This document shows, piece after piece, positions 51,425 through 59,352 of a stretch of 64,000 nt of DNA. This stretch comes from Anaeromassilibacillus sp. An200 (GTDB lineage: Bacteria > Bacillota > Clostridia > Oscillospirales > Acutalibacteraceae). Made by a program: the position numbers and the translations under genes. Position 1 is the stretch's first letter, and each line of letters opens with the position of its first letter. Below the pieces are notes generated by a model. That model was not told where the DNA came from. It searched no databases and saw only the letters and a list, made by a program, of their open reading frames with translations. Location: NCBI RefSeq assembly GCF_002160025.1, contig NZ_NFJU01000006.1:62001-126000 (forward strand), read 5' to 3'.

Positions 51425-52111
51425 TTACGCAATGGATTGGAAGAAAGAGGGCTGTTCCTGCTGCTGTTCAAACAGTTTGGAGATGGAGTCTGCGCGGGTT
51501 GTGGTGCGTGTAGTGCCGCCCGAGACGTACGTTTTTCCGCACTCAGGGCAGATTGCGGTGTGCAAGGTCACCGACTGGCTGACAACTTCACGGTTTTCCC
51601 GTCTGGCCTGTGCCTGTTCGCGCACAACATGCTCCTGTTCATGTCCCCGCACAACGGCAGCGGCCTGTTCAGGCGCAATTTTGGAAGGGGTCTTGAAGGA
51701 AACGCCGGGATCGTTGGAGCCATCCTGATATTTCCGTTCCTTGCAGGTCTGGCATTCGCCTTCCTCCATGACCTCCTGCGCGGACTTCGTTTCTTCCGCC
51801 GGTGCGCTTTCCGTGGGTGTATTGCCCTGCGCGGTGTCGTCCTGGGCATACTGGATGCGGCCTCTTACTGCCATTGCAGTAAAATCCGCGCCTTCCCGCA
51901 CAAACGAAAGCGGTCCGTCATCCTGCGCCGCGGGTTGTGAAACCCCGCGCTGTACCGGTTCCGTTTTGGAAACGGGGGGAACGGGCGTGGTCTGAGCAGG
52001 AGACACCCTGCTGATTGCCTCTGTTCCATTGGAAGAACCCTGCGTGTAGAGAGAGCCATAGGAGGAGTACGCATAAGCACGATAGGCCCCTGCGGAACTT
52101 ACTCCAAACAT
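51425..52111 (-). CDS. Putative metalloprotease-like protein (SprA-related/CJM1_0395-like), HEQEH motif
   Basis: A 228-aa protein. After a low-complexity N-terminus (residues 1-75) there is a conserved core: CQTCKERKYQDGSNDPGVSF, then AAAVVRGHEQEHV with an HExxH zinc-protease motif, then TAICPECGKTYVSGGTT. The two CxxC pairs probably bind a structural zinc. The RxHExxH context resembles the SprA-related putative metalloprotease family. ATG 52111 follows AAAGGG by 8 nt; the GTG at 52120 has no room for an SD. Single gene, own promoter and terminator, just downstream of the cotJC 3' end. Confidence 0.72.
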   Translation of the reverse strand: MFGVSSAGAYRAYAYSSYGSLYTQGSSNGTEAISRVSPAQTTPVPPVSKTEPVQRGVSQPAAQDDGPLSFVREGADFTAMAVRGRIQYAQDDTAQGNTPTESAPAEETKSAQEVMEEGECQTCKERKYQDGSNDPGVSFKTPSKIAPEQAAAVVRGHEQEHVVREQAQARRENREVVSQSVTLHTAICPECGKTYVSGGTTRTTTRADSISKLFEQQQEQPSFFQSIA

Positions 52112-52160
52112 ATCCGCCACCCTTTCTGCGTGAAGCTGAAAATGATCTTTATTAATCTAT

Positions 52161-52189
52161 ATTATATCGTATTTGGGCGGATTTCTCAA
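52161..52189 (-). promoter_or_regulatory. Promoter of the HEQEH protein gene
   Basis: Minus strand TTGAGA, 17 nt, TATAAT. Confidence 0.75.
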
Positions 52190-52205
52190 GGGAAAATCTT
52201 CCTTT

Positions 52206-52406
52206 TCAGCGTTTCCGGTCAAACTCAGGGTTGAAAGCATAGAAATTTTTGGAGTCCAGCTTGTCGGTCGTCAGGCGCAGGCCCTCGCCGAAACGCTGGT
52301 AGTGTACGACTTCGCGCGCACGCAGGAAGCGGATGGGATCCCGTACGTCGGGATCGTCGCAGAACCGGAGAATGTTATCGTAAGTGGTGCGTGCTTTCTG
52401 TTCTGC
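52206..52406 (-). CDS. cotJC: Spore coat protein CotJC, 3' part (separated by the intervening element)
   Basis: Codes AAEQKARTTYDNILRFCDD onward, through LRAREVVHYQRFGEGLR to KNFYAFNPEFDRKR and stop. This is the C-terminal third of the manganese-catalase-like coat protein CotJC, including a metal-ligand Glu/His helix (REVVHYQRF). It has no start codon or RBS of its own; upstream codons are element sequence. The frame joins exactly to the 5' part at 59376-59782 through the shared GCAGA (52406-52402). Confidence 0.93.
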   Translation of the reverse strand, partial: AEQKARTTYDNILRFCDDPDVRDPIRFLRAREVVHYQRFGEGLRLTTDKLDSKNFYAFNPEFDRKR

Positions 52407-52426
52407 TGCAACTTCATAACCATAAC
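52402..52426. other. Left attachment half-site of the element
   Basis: Plus strand: TC core (52402-52403), TGCTGCA (52404-52410), 11 nt, ATAAC (52422-52426). This is the mirror image of the right half-site at 59353-59377. The cotJC side (below 52402) is the attB half. Confidence 0.82.
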
Positions 52427-52521
52427 CTAAAGTACATAAAATGAAAAAAGGAAGCAAACCCTTTCTATCGAAGAGTATCTTACATCCTGAAAGAAGAGCT
52501 TCGGAAAGGAGGGAAGAGAAG

Positions 52522-53640
52522 ATGGAAAAAACGTATCGCGGGCAAAAATTCCGCTTGTATCCCACCAGCGAGCAGAAGGCAGAGATCGAAAAGACCTTTG
52601 GCGGGACGCGCTTCGTGTGGAACTATTTTCTGGAACGAACAGAAAAGGCCCTGGAACGGAGAGGGGAAGCGCTTTCCACATATGAGTGCAATCGAATTTT
52701 GACAAAAATGCGAAAGGAATGGTTTCTCTGGCTGGATGAGATTGGTATTACCGCTTTGCAAAAGGCCATAGCGAATCTGTTCGCAGCTCGTCGTTTTGCA
52801 AAGCGGCAGCAGAGGGATCCACATGCCTTGTTCAGGAGTAAGAAGTCTCCCCGGCAGGACTTCACCACGGCCAAATCGATCCATGTGACAGAATCTTATG
52901 TGCAGATCCCGTGTATTGGGCGGGTCCGCTGCCGAAAGCGCCCGGTGCTGCCGGGAAATCCGGTGGAGGTAAAGATTTCAAAAACGGCCGCAGGAAAATA
53001 TTATGCGTCCGTTGTTTTCGTATCGGAGCAGGCGCCGCGGTCCATGCCGAATTCTGTTGTATCCGGAGAGATTGGTTTGGCGCTTTCCTATTCTGGATTT
53101 GTTGTGGATACAGCCGGGAATCAATATGTACGGCAAGGGGCGAAAAAGGAGAATCAGCGGTTGATCCGAAAGACACGCACTCTGAGACGAAAGAAGCTGG
53201 GTTCCATTCGTGCACAAAAGACCTGGCGGGAACTTGTTCGTCTGCGGGAACGTATCTATTATCGGAATAAGGAGTTTCACCACAAGCTGACAAAGAAAAT
53301 TGCAGACGAGAACCAAGTCATAGCAATAGACCATCCGGCTGTGGCGAATCTCCCCGATGCTCAGGAATACAAGCGGACCTTGCAAACGTTCTCATGGACA
53401 GATTTTTTCGTGACTCTCCGGCGCAAGGCTCAGGAGAGAGGACGGCTGTTCTTTTCTGTCGAACGGCGCATTCCTGGCCTTTGTTTCTGTCCCAAATGCA
53501 GCGAGGCGTTCCTCATGCAGCCGCCCTTCCTGCCGGAACAGCGCCGTTGTCTGTTTTGCGGTGCTGTGTACGAGGATAGCTTTGCTGCCGCTTCCAACGC
53601 GCTGGAGGAAGCTCGCGAGCGGCTGCGGTTTGTCAGGTAA
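52522..53640 (+). CDS. TnpB-like protein with substituted RuvC residues (possibly nuclease-dead)
   Basis: A 372-aa protein of the IS200/IS605 TnpB/Fanzor-related class. N-terminal YRGQKFRLYPTSEQKAEIEK and GGTRFVWNYFLER (helical/REC part), then RuvC segments and a zinc ribbon (CFCPKC...RRCLFCG). The expected RuvC-I GIDxG reads SGEIGLAL (residues 181-188), the RuvC-II Glu reads AID-HPA (D270), and the RuvC-III DRDxNAA reads EDSFAAASN (S353 at the catalytic Asp position). All three acidic positions are thus changed by eye. Start ATG 52522 has AAAGGAGGG upstream. No tnpA and no IS ends were recognised; it lies 96 bp inside the element. Confidence 0.8.
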   Translation: MEKTYRGQKFRLYPTSEQKAEIEKTFGGTRFVWNYFLERTEKALERRGEALSTYECNRILTKMRKEWFLWLDEIGITALQKAIANLFAARRFAKRQQRDPHALFRSKKSPRQDFTTAKSIHVTESYVQIPCIGRVRCRKRPVLPGNPVEVKISKTAAGKYYASVVFVSEQAPRSMPNSVVSGEIGLALSYSGFVVDTAGNQYVRQGAKKENQRLIRKTRTLRRKKLGSIRAQKTWRELVRLRERIYYRNKEFHHKLTKKIADENQVIAIDHPAVANLPDAQEYKRTLQTFSWTDFFVTLRRKAQERGRLFFSVERRIPGLCFCPKCSEAFLMQPPFLPEQRRCLFCGAVYEDSFAAASNALEEARERLRFVR

Positions 53641-53750
53641 AGCCCCAGGATTTCTACGGATTAGATCCGCCGGAAGGAACGCCTGTGGAGATCGATAAGT
53701 CAGGCCAAGCGCCCGCCCGGTCGCAGAAGCAGGAAGAAAAGAAACATCCG

Positions 53751-53783
53751 TGTGAACAAGACGGTCAGAGCGTTTTGTTCACA
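53751..53783. other. Hairpin downstream of the TnpB-like gene
   Basis: TGTGAACAA...TTGTTCACA (9-bp perfect arms, 15-nt loop) in the 222-bp gap 53641-53862. TnpB guide RNAs (omegaRNAs) usually map to the 3' end of tnpB and just beyond, so this gap is where to look; nothing else is recognisable in it. Confidence 0.45.
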
Positions 53784-53862
53784 GAAAACATGGATGTGGA
53801 TTTTCGGATCTCAGGCTCAAGAACAAACGGAGGCAGTAACAGCCGCCGCACAAAAGGAAATG

Positions 53863-54708
53863 TCACGCTCCCGCTGCCTCTTCCGCCTGAAGCTGCCGGG
53901 TAAACACACAGATCGCTGACTCCTGCCGGAAGCTTTCGCCGCCGAGCTTCCTCATGAGTTCTATCTCAGAGGGCAGCAGCGTGGCGGCGCGCACAAGTGT
54001 TTTGGGCGGAAAGCTGCGGGAAAGGGCGCGGCAGGCGGCAGAAAGCAGGCCGCGCACCGCCTGCGCGCCGGATGCATAGAGCCAGAGGATCTCAACATTC
54101 TGCCCGCTGGGCGCAAGCAAAACACAGCCCTGGATTTCCCCGTTTTCCAGCCACACCATGCTTTCTCGCCCCAGCAGACCGCGCAGGTCGGGCAGCTCCG
54201 CGCCGCGGCCCGCCCTCACATAGGCAGCCTGGAATGCGCGAAGCTTATAGGCGGGAACGGTTTCGAGTGGGATGGCCTGGCGGGGTGCGGATCCGCCGAG
54301 CGGCCCGGAAGTGAGCACGGAAAGCGGCACCGTGCAGACAAGCGCGCTCTCCTCTTCCTCAAACCCACAGGCCCGGAACAGCGAGCAGGCGGCTTCCTGC
54401 CCTTGATCCTGCTCCGAAAGGCTGACATATGCCTCCGCCCGACGAACGCCGGAAGCGGCAGCGGCCCTGCACAGCGCCTGCACAAGCGCCGTTCCCATGC
54501 CGCGGCGGCGGCAGGTTCCATCCACAGAAACGCGGCGGATGATCACGTCCTCTCCCACGCAGAAAGCCGCAAGGGCGGCACGGGCACGGCCGCTCTCCTC
54601 ACAGCCGAGCGCTACGGGAACCCCGCGCTCGCCCGCCGGCAGCGAACCGGTCAGAAGCGGCTCATATGCGCCGGGATGGCGCGGATCGATGGAAACAATA
54701 GTCGTCAT
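53863..54708 (-). CDS. Two-domain GNAT-family acetyltransferase (element cargo)
   Basis: A 281-aa protein with a full N-terminal GNAT domain (VIIRRVSVDGTCRRRGMGTA, then LVQALCRAAAASGVRRAEAY and FRACGFEEEES) and a second, degenerate domain (about residues 140-275). SD AAGGAGG, 12 nt before ATG. It follows the 810-aa gene by 46 nt and is likely co-transcribed. High GC like the surrounding chromosome. Substrate unknown. Confidence 0.85.
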   Translation of the reverse strand: MTTIVSIDPRHPGAYEPLLTGSLPAGERGVPVALGCEESGRARAALAAFCVGEDVIIRRVSVDGTCRRRGMGTALVQALCRAAAASGVRRAEAYVSLSEQDQGQEAACSLFRACGFEEEESALVCTVPLSVLTSGPLGGSAPRQAIPLETVPAYKLRAFQAAYVRAGRGAELPDLRGLLGRESMVWLENGEIQGCVLLAPSGQNVEILWLYASGAQAVRGLLSAACRALSRSFPPKTLVRAATLLPSEIELMRKLGGESFRQESAICVFTRQLQAEEAAGA

Positions 54709-54754
54709 TGCGAAATTTTCCTCCTTCTCACAGCAGGCGGTTCACCGGATGGGC

Positions 54755-57187
54755 TTATACCCTGTTTCCTGAGAGATCCTGCTTTGTCTTAATGTAAGAC
54801 TCCATCTCCGCGTCGCTCGGAAGCGGGTTGTCCTCCTGATAATATCCTATCATGCCCTTCTGGCCCTGGCGGTAAAGACCGACGGCGGAATGCGTTGTGA
54901 GCGGGGAAACGACAAACTGGGTGGTTTCCGCTGCGAACGCCTCCACGGTGATGGCGGTACCGTCTCCCATGGTGCCGGCGTTGCCCGCCTCATGATAGTC
55001 GTACTTCACAAACGGCTTCAACAAGTCATGCAGTTGATCAAACTCATTTTTATATGTATCTTGCATTTTCAGCCGTTCCTCTTCGGAGAGTTCCTCATAA
55101 CCCCGGAATTTCTGCTCCATATCCGTGATGTCCCGCAGAATCTTCTCATCCTGGGAGCCGGGTTCGGGATGACCGTTTTCCGGCGTGTATTTCTTACGCA
55201 GAAATGACAGGCAGCGGTTTGGGTAGCGGGTTTCATGCGAGCGTATGGAAAACGCAAGCTGCCGGCGCGTGTCGTCAAGGAAAGTCGAGCCGAAGGCATT
55301 ATAGGCCTGTGCATTGGCGGAGCAAGCATTGATCAGCGGGATCTCGGGATTGTCCTCGTCCAGCTCCCGGATCTTCCGCAGCTCTTCAAGGGCCTCGTCT
55401 GCATCGTCAAACATTTTCCCAATGGCGTGCAGCCGCTCATCGATTTCCTGTTGGTCCTTTCCCTGCATTTTCTCGCGTTCCTCCTGCAGGCGCACAGCTC
55501 TGGCTTCCTCTTTGGTCTGTCCTTCCGTTCCGGGATACAGCTTTTTCACCGAAGAGACAAAACCGTTGAGCACATTTCCTAAGGCTTCTGCGTTGAATAC
55601 ACCGGATGCATAATAGCCGCCTGCCTTATCCCTGTATTCCAAATAGGGGAACATATCAGCGATGCCCCGTTTGATTTCCTCCCGCTGTTTTTCTTCCGGA
55701 TAGAGCTCCTTCAGCGCGGCGTCAAACGTGTCGTTCAGCAAATTCCGCGCGTCCTCGCGGAACGGCTCAAACTTTTCAACCATGCTGTGATCGGAGAAGA
55801 AGTACAGCAGCTTTTCCATGGTCTCTCCCGCATTGGTTTTCAAAACGCCGTCCGCACCGATCAAAGAGGCAGCAATCACCTTCATGAACTGTTGATACGG
55901 CTTGCGGAGAACCACATGTCTTGTCTTCCCCTCCGCGTTCGTTTCCTCCACCGTTTCAGGCAGCGTCGGGCGCAGTTCCGCCAGGCCGGGATGCCCCTCC
56001 ACCGGTTTGTCGAAGAGCAGCCCGCGAGAAGACATCACCACCATCTTTGCCTGCTCCTGTGTGAGGATCTGGTGGAAGCTGGCCATGCCATATTCCTTCA
56101 CGGCTTGTTCCGAAATATTTTTCACAACGCTCGCCTGTCGGGAAAGCAGGGCGGCCTCCTGGCGCTTCTGCTTGTTTTCTTCCCGGATTTGCGCCAGCAG
56201 CCTTTGTTCCGCTTCCCGTTCGGTGCAATGTGTATCAGCCATGATCTTTTGCTTGCTCTCCCGATAGGAGCTCATGGTCTCTTCCTTCTTGTAAAGGGAA
56301 AAGGGTCCGTCCGAAGAGAACAGGTTCTGGCTTGCTTGGGTTGACATACCCACATTGCGCTGAAGAATAAATTCCAGATCATTCACTTGCTTGCGCTCAT
56401 AATCCATCTTGTTGCCGTACTGTTCCGACAGACGGTTTGCAGCCTTCTGGAAAAGATCGCTCGCCTTGAACTCCGCTTCCAGGAGAACGGGAAGATCCAG
56501 GGAAGAAAGCGCAACAGGGATGCGTTCCTCCGAAAGCTTCGCCATCGCATCCTCGTGCTTATCAAATTCCTTTAAAAGAGCTGCGGCTACATCATCATCC
56601 TCCACCTGCGCGGCAATCGCCATGCGATAGCTGGGGAAGGTGGTTCGGAGATCTGCTGTGGCTTCAAACCGATCCGCCACATTTGGCACAAGCGCAACCA
56701 ACCGGCGGGACGCCGTTCTCAGAACCAGCTCCGCGTTTGCTTCGGTCTGATCCTGGGCAAACGTATTGAGCGCTGTTAAGAATTCGTCATCCTTCATCAG
56801 GAGATCGTGCTGCCGCTGGTTCTCCTTCTGCTCCTCCTGTTGTGCGCGCTCCCGTTCCTCTGCCTTGCGGCGCTGTTCTTCTTCCTGGCGGCGGCGCTCT
56901 GCTTTTTTTTCACGTTTTTTGCGGCGGGAACGCGCTATCTTGGACTCGGAAGCCGCCTGCTCCTGCTGCATCGGCGCGGCGGGTTCCTCCGGCGGCTCCT
57001 GCGCGCCAGCTGGAGGGAATGCGCTCTGGATATGGGCGGCTATCTGCCGCTCCTTCTGTTCCGTGTGCGATTCTTCCAACTGCTGCGGCTGTTCGGGTCC
57101 CGCCTGCTTGCGGCGCTGCACCTGCTGCTGTTCCTGTAGGATCTGCTGTTGCTGTCGCTGCAGCTGTTCCTGCAATTCGTTGCACAT
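54755..57187 (-). CDS. Large coiled-coil protein of unknown function (element cargo, 810 aa)
   Basis: Residues 1-130 are Gln/Glu/Arg/Lys-rich and strongly coiled-coil (LQEQLQRQQQQILQEQQQ, RRKKREKKAERRRQEEEQ). Residues 130-800 are mostly helical and soluble, without a signal peptide or TM segment. I find no recognisable enzyme motif. Start ATG 57187 follows AAAGGAAG by 6 nt; the longer frame to 57259 lacks an SD. Large Gln/Lys-rich helical proteins of this layout occur in Oscillospirales genomes as hypothetical proteins. Being the largest gene of the element, it could affect spore or mother-cell structure, but nothing in the sequence shows it. Confidence 0.72.
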   Translation of the reverse strand: MCNELQEQLQRQQQQILQEQQQVQRRKQAGPEQPQQLEESHTEQKERQIAAHIQSAFPPAGAQEPPEEPAAPMQQEQAASESKIARSRRKKREKKAERRRQEEEQRRKAEERERAQQEEQKENQRQHDLLMKDDEFLTALNTFAQDQTEANAELVLRTASRRLVALVPNVADRFEATADLRTTFPSYRMAIAAQVEDDDVAAALLKEFDKHEDAMAKLSEERIPVALSSLDLPVLLEAEFKASDLFQKAANRLSEQYGNKMDYERKQVNDLEFILQRNVGMSTQASQNLFSSDGPFSLYKKEETMSSYRESKQKIMADTHCTEREAEQRLLAQIREENKQKRQEAALLSRQASVVKNISEQAVKEYGMASFHQILTQEQAKMVVMSSRGLLFDKPVEGHPGLAELRPTLPETVEETNAEGKTRHVVLRKPYQQFMKVIAASLIGADGVLKTNAGETMEKLLYFFSDHSMVEKFEPFREDARNLLNDTFDAALKELYPEEKQREEIKRGIADMFPYLEYRDKAGGYYASGVFNAEALGNVLNGFVSSVKKLYPGTEGQTKEEARAVRLQEEREKMQGKDQQEIDERLHAIGKMFDDADEALEELRKIRELDEDNPEIPLINACSANAQAYNAFGSTFLDDTRRQLAFSIRSHETRYPNRCLSFLRKKYTPENGHPEPGSQDEKILRDITDMEQKFRGYEELSEEERLKMQDTYKNEFDQLHDLLKPFVKYDYHEAGNAGTMGDGTAITVEAFAAETTQFVVSPLTTHSAVGLYRQGQKGMIGYYQEDNPLPSDAEMESYIKTKQDLSGNRV

Positions 57188-57260
57188 ATCGTTCTTCCTT
57201 TCTGCCCAGCGCCCGGCCGGAATGGCCGCCGCTCCGCAAAGAATTTTCTTCTTTATCATA

Positions 57261-57277
57261 ACAGATTTTTTATCTGT
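57261..57277. promoter_or_regulatory. Palindrome upstream of the 810-aa gene
   Basis: ACAGAT-TTTTT-ATCTGT, adjacent to a minus-strand TATGAT (57255-57260) that could be the -10 of the 810-aa gene. Possible operator. The rest of the 274-bp divergent gap (57188-57461) shows no gene. Confidence 0.4.
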
Positions 57278-57402
57278 TTGCCTGTTTTTTACGTAATTTT
57301 GAGAAAATCTTTAAAAAATGTCCGCGCCCCGTGTGCAAAACGCTGGAACACGGCTCGATAGGACAGGACGGCGACGGTGTATGAATCAGTTTGAAGGCGT
57401 TT

Positions 57403-57430
57403 TTTACATGAGAGAATTCTTCCATATATT
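57403..57430 (+). promoter_or_regulatory. Candidate promoter of the 58-codon ORF
   Basis: TTTACA, 16 nt, TATATT reads as sigma-A. The same DNA reads AC (57406-57407), 15 nt, CATATATTG, which also fits the sigma-K pattern AC...CATAnnnT. Sequence cannot decide between vegetative and late mother-cell expression. Confidence 0.4.
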
Positions 57431-57461
57431 GGTTATAAAATCACCAATAGGGAGGTTTGCT

Positions 57462-57638
57462 ATGAGTTATTCAAATGGCGCACAAAATCAAACGAAAGAT
57501 CATGTGTACAAATCAAACGATGAATATGTGAAAAATGTGTTTCGACAGGACGATGCAGTAAAGGGCAAAACCATGCGCAGCCGTGTCACAGAAATTTTTG
57601 CGAAAATGATTAACCAAATTGAAAATCATCACGCATGA
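57462..57638 (+). CDS. Small ORF (58 aa) upstream of the recombinase, candidate directionality factor
   Basis: Starts MSYSNGAQNQTKDHVYKSND and ends RVTEIFAKMINQIENHHA; basic/acidic mixed, no TM segment. SD GGGAGG is 6 nt before ATG 57462. It ends 86 nt before the recombinase start, in the same direction. Large serine integrases need a recombination directionality factor to excise; in SPbeta the factor SprB is also a short (58-aa) protein. I cannot show homology to SprB; the case rests on size and position. Confidence 0.55.
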   Translation: MSYSNGAQNQTKDHVYKSNDEYVKNVFRQDDAVKGKTMRSRVTEIFAKMINQIENHHA

Positions 57639-57656
57639 AGGAAGAAGCCGTTTTTG

Positions 57657-57685
57657 TTGGCAGGACAGCGACCCTGTAGTATGAT
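57657..57685 (+). promoter_or_regulatory. Promoter of the serine recombinase
   Basis: TTGGCA, 17 nt, TATGAT: sigma-A-like, so the recombinase may be made in vegetative cells. Confidence 0.72.
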
Positions 57686-57724
57686 AAAAATAGAAACGGT
57701 TTGCTTCCTGAACAGGAGGCTGTC

Positions 57725-59296
57725 ATGAAAGAAATTGTGGCGATATACTGCCGTTTATCCGAAGAGGACCGAAACAAACAAAATGAAACGGATGACAGCA
57801 ATAGTATCCAGAACCAAAAGGCTATGCTGATCGAGTACGCAGAGGAAAGAGGGTGGAAGATTTACCAGATCTACAGCGACGATGATTACACCGGATCCGA
57901 CAGGAATCGGCCGGCGTTTCGCCAAATGCTGCGGGATGCGGAAGAGAAAAAATTCAATATCATCCTCTGCAAATCGCAGTCCCGGTTCACTCGCGAACTG
58001 GAACTGGTGGAAAAGTACATCAATGGCATTTTCCCGATATGGGGAATCCGATTTGTCAGCATTGTAGATAACGCGGACACCGCCAACAAGGGCAACAAAA
58101 AATCCAGGCAGATCAACGGCCTGGTAAACGAATGGTATTTGGAAGATATGTCCGACAATATCCGCAGCGTTCTGACAAACCGCCGGAAGAACGGATTTCA
58201 CATCGGGGCGTTCGCATTGTACGGATACAAAAAAGATCCGGAGCAGAAAGGGCATTTGATCGTCGATGAGAAAGCCGCTGCCGTTGTCCGCGAAGTGTTT
58301 ACCCTGTTCGCCCAGGGATACGGGAAGACAGCGATTGCCCGGATGCTGAACGACAGGGGGATCCCAAATCCGACCGAATACAAACGGCTGTGCGGATTGC
58401 GGTATCGGGGGGCGAAAAGCAGGAACAGTACGCTTTGGAAATATTACTCCATTGGTGATATACTGAAGAACGAAATTTACATCGGCAATATGGTGCAGGG
58501 AAAATACGGGAGTGTTTCCTACAAAACAAAGCAGAGCAAGCCCCGTCCCAAAAGGGAATGGTATATTGTGAAAGGGACTCATGAACCCATTATCGACCGG
58601 GATTTGTGGGACAGGGTACAGCGGATGCTGGCACAGCGGAGCAAACCGTTCCAGAACGGAAAGATTGGAATTTTTGCCCAAAAGGTTCGCTGCGCTAACT
58701 GTGGGTACACGCTGCGATCCTGCAAGAGTGCTCCCCAGCGGGGCAGCCAGCATTACCTGCATTGTCCGAATCGTCATTATGCGAAGGATTCCTGCGCGGG
58801 CGCTTTTATTTCCGTGAACCGGTTGGAGCAATATGTGCTGAAGGAAATCGACGCACTCGCAGAGCAGTATCTGGACAAAGACGAGCTGGAGCAGAAGCTG
58901 GGGTTTGACAGCACGATGCAGAGAAAGAAAAAACAGATTCTTGCTGAAATAGCCGCTTATGAGAAAAAGGCCAGAGAATATGCCAAAGGGATCCGGGAGC
59001 TGTACCTGGACAAAGTGCGTGGCCTTCTCTCTGAATGTGATTATCTGGAACTGTCTCAGAATTTTGCAGAGGATCGCAGCCGTATCCAAGCTCTGATAGA
59101 GGAGAAGGAAAAGCAGCTCGCAGACGTGGAAGAGAAACTCGAAGCAGGGGATACCCGCCGCGCTATTATTGAAAAGTACGCGCATTTGGATCATCTGACT
59201 CGCGAGATAGTGGAGATCCTGATCGACTATATTACGGTTGGAAAACGCGTTCCGGGAACCAGAAATGTCCCGATCGAGATACACTGGAATATTTAA
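57725..59296 (+). CDS. Large serine recombinase (integrase)
   Basis: A 523-aa site-specific recombinase. The N-terminal resolvase domain has the nucleophile Ser in AIYCRLSEEDRNK and the catalytic Arg region SQSRFTRELELVEKYI. The recombinase domain (about residues 150-290, GYGKTAIARMLNDRGIPNP) precedes the zinc ribbon domain (VRCANCGYTLRS...CPNRHYAKDSCAG) and a C-terminal coiled-coil (YEKKAREYAKGIRELYLDK). SD AGGAGG is 5 nt before ATG 57725. It lies next to the right junction of the cotJC element and is the obvious agent of its integration and excision. Confidence 0.95.
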   Translation: MKEIVAIYCRLSEEDRNKQNETDDSNSIQNQKAMLIEYAEERGWKIYQIYSDDDYTGSDRNRPAFRQMLRDAEEKKFNIILCKSQSRFTRELELVEKYINGIFPIWGIRFVSIVDNADTANKGNKKSRQINGLVNEWYLEDMSDNIRSVLTNRRKNGFHIGAFALYGYKKDPEQKGHLIVDEKAAAVVREVFTLFAQGYGKTAIARMLNDRGIPNPTEYKRLCGLRYRGAKSRNSTLWKYYSIGDILKNEIYIGNMVQGKYGSVSYKTKQSKPRPKREWYIVKGTHEPIIDRDLWDRVQRMLAQRSKPFQNGKIGIFAQKVRCANCGYTLRSCKSAPQRGSQHYLHCPNRHYAKDSCAGAFISVNRLEQYVLKEIDALAEQYLDKDELEQKLGFDSTMQRKKKQILAEIAAYEKKAREYAKGIRELYLDKVRGLLSECDYLELSQNFAEDRSRIQALIEEKEKQLADVEEKLEAGDTRRAIIEKYAHLDHLTREIVEILIDYITVGKRVPGTRNVPIEIHWNI

Positions 59297-59352
59297 CAAT
59301 AAAAATAGATCGAATTCAGCGAAACACCGAAAACACTTTAAAAAGGTATTTT

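Noticed and set aside
52206-52565. 119-codon ORF ending in the cotJC C-terminus
   Set aside because: Only the last 66 codons are CotJC; the upstream codons come from the element and have no SD. Treated as the 3' part of the split gene.
52441-53862. A complete IS605-family insertion sequence around tnpB
   Set aside because: No tnpA and no recognisable left or right end hairpins with flanking target; only the single protein gene is supported.
53685-53903. 72-codon ORF after the TnpB-like gene
   Set aside because: No SD, low-complexity product, and it overlaps the GNAT gene end. Left as non-coding.
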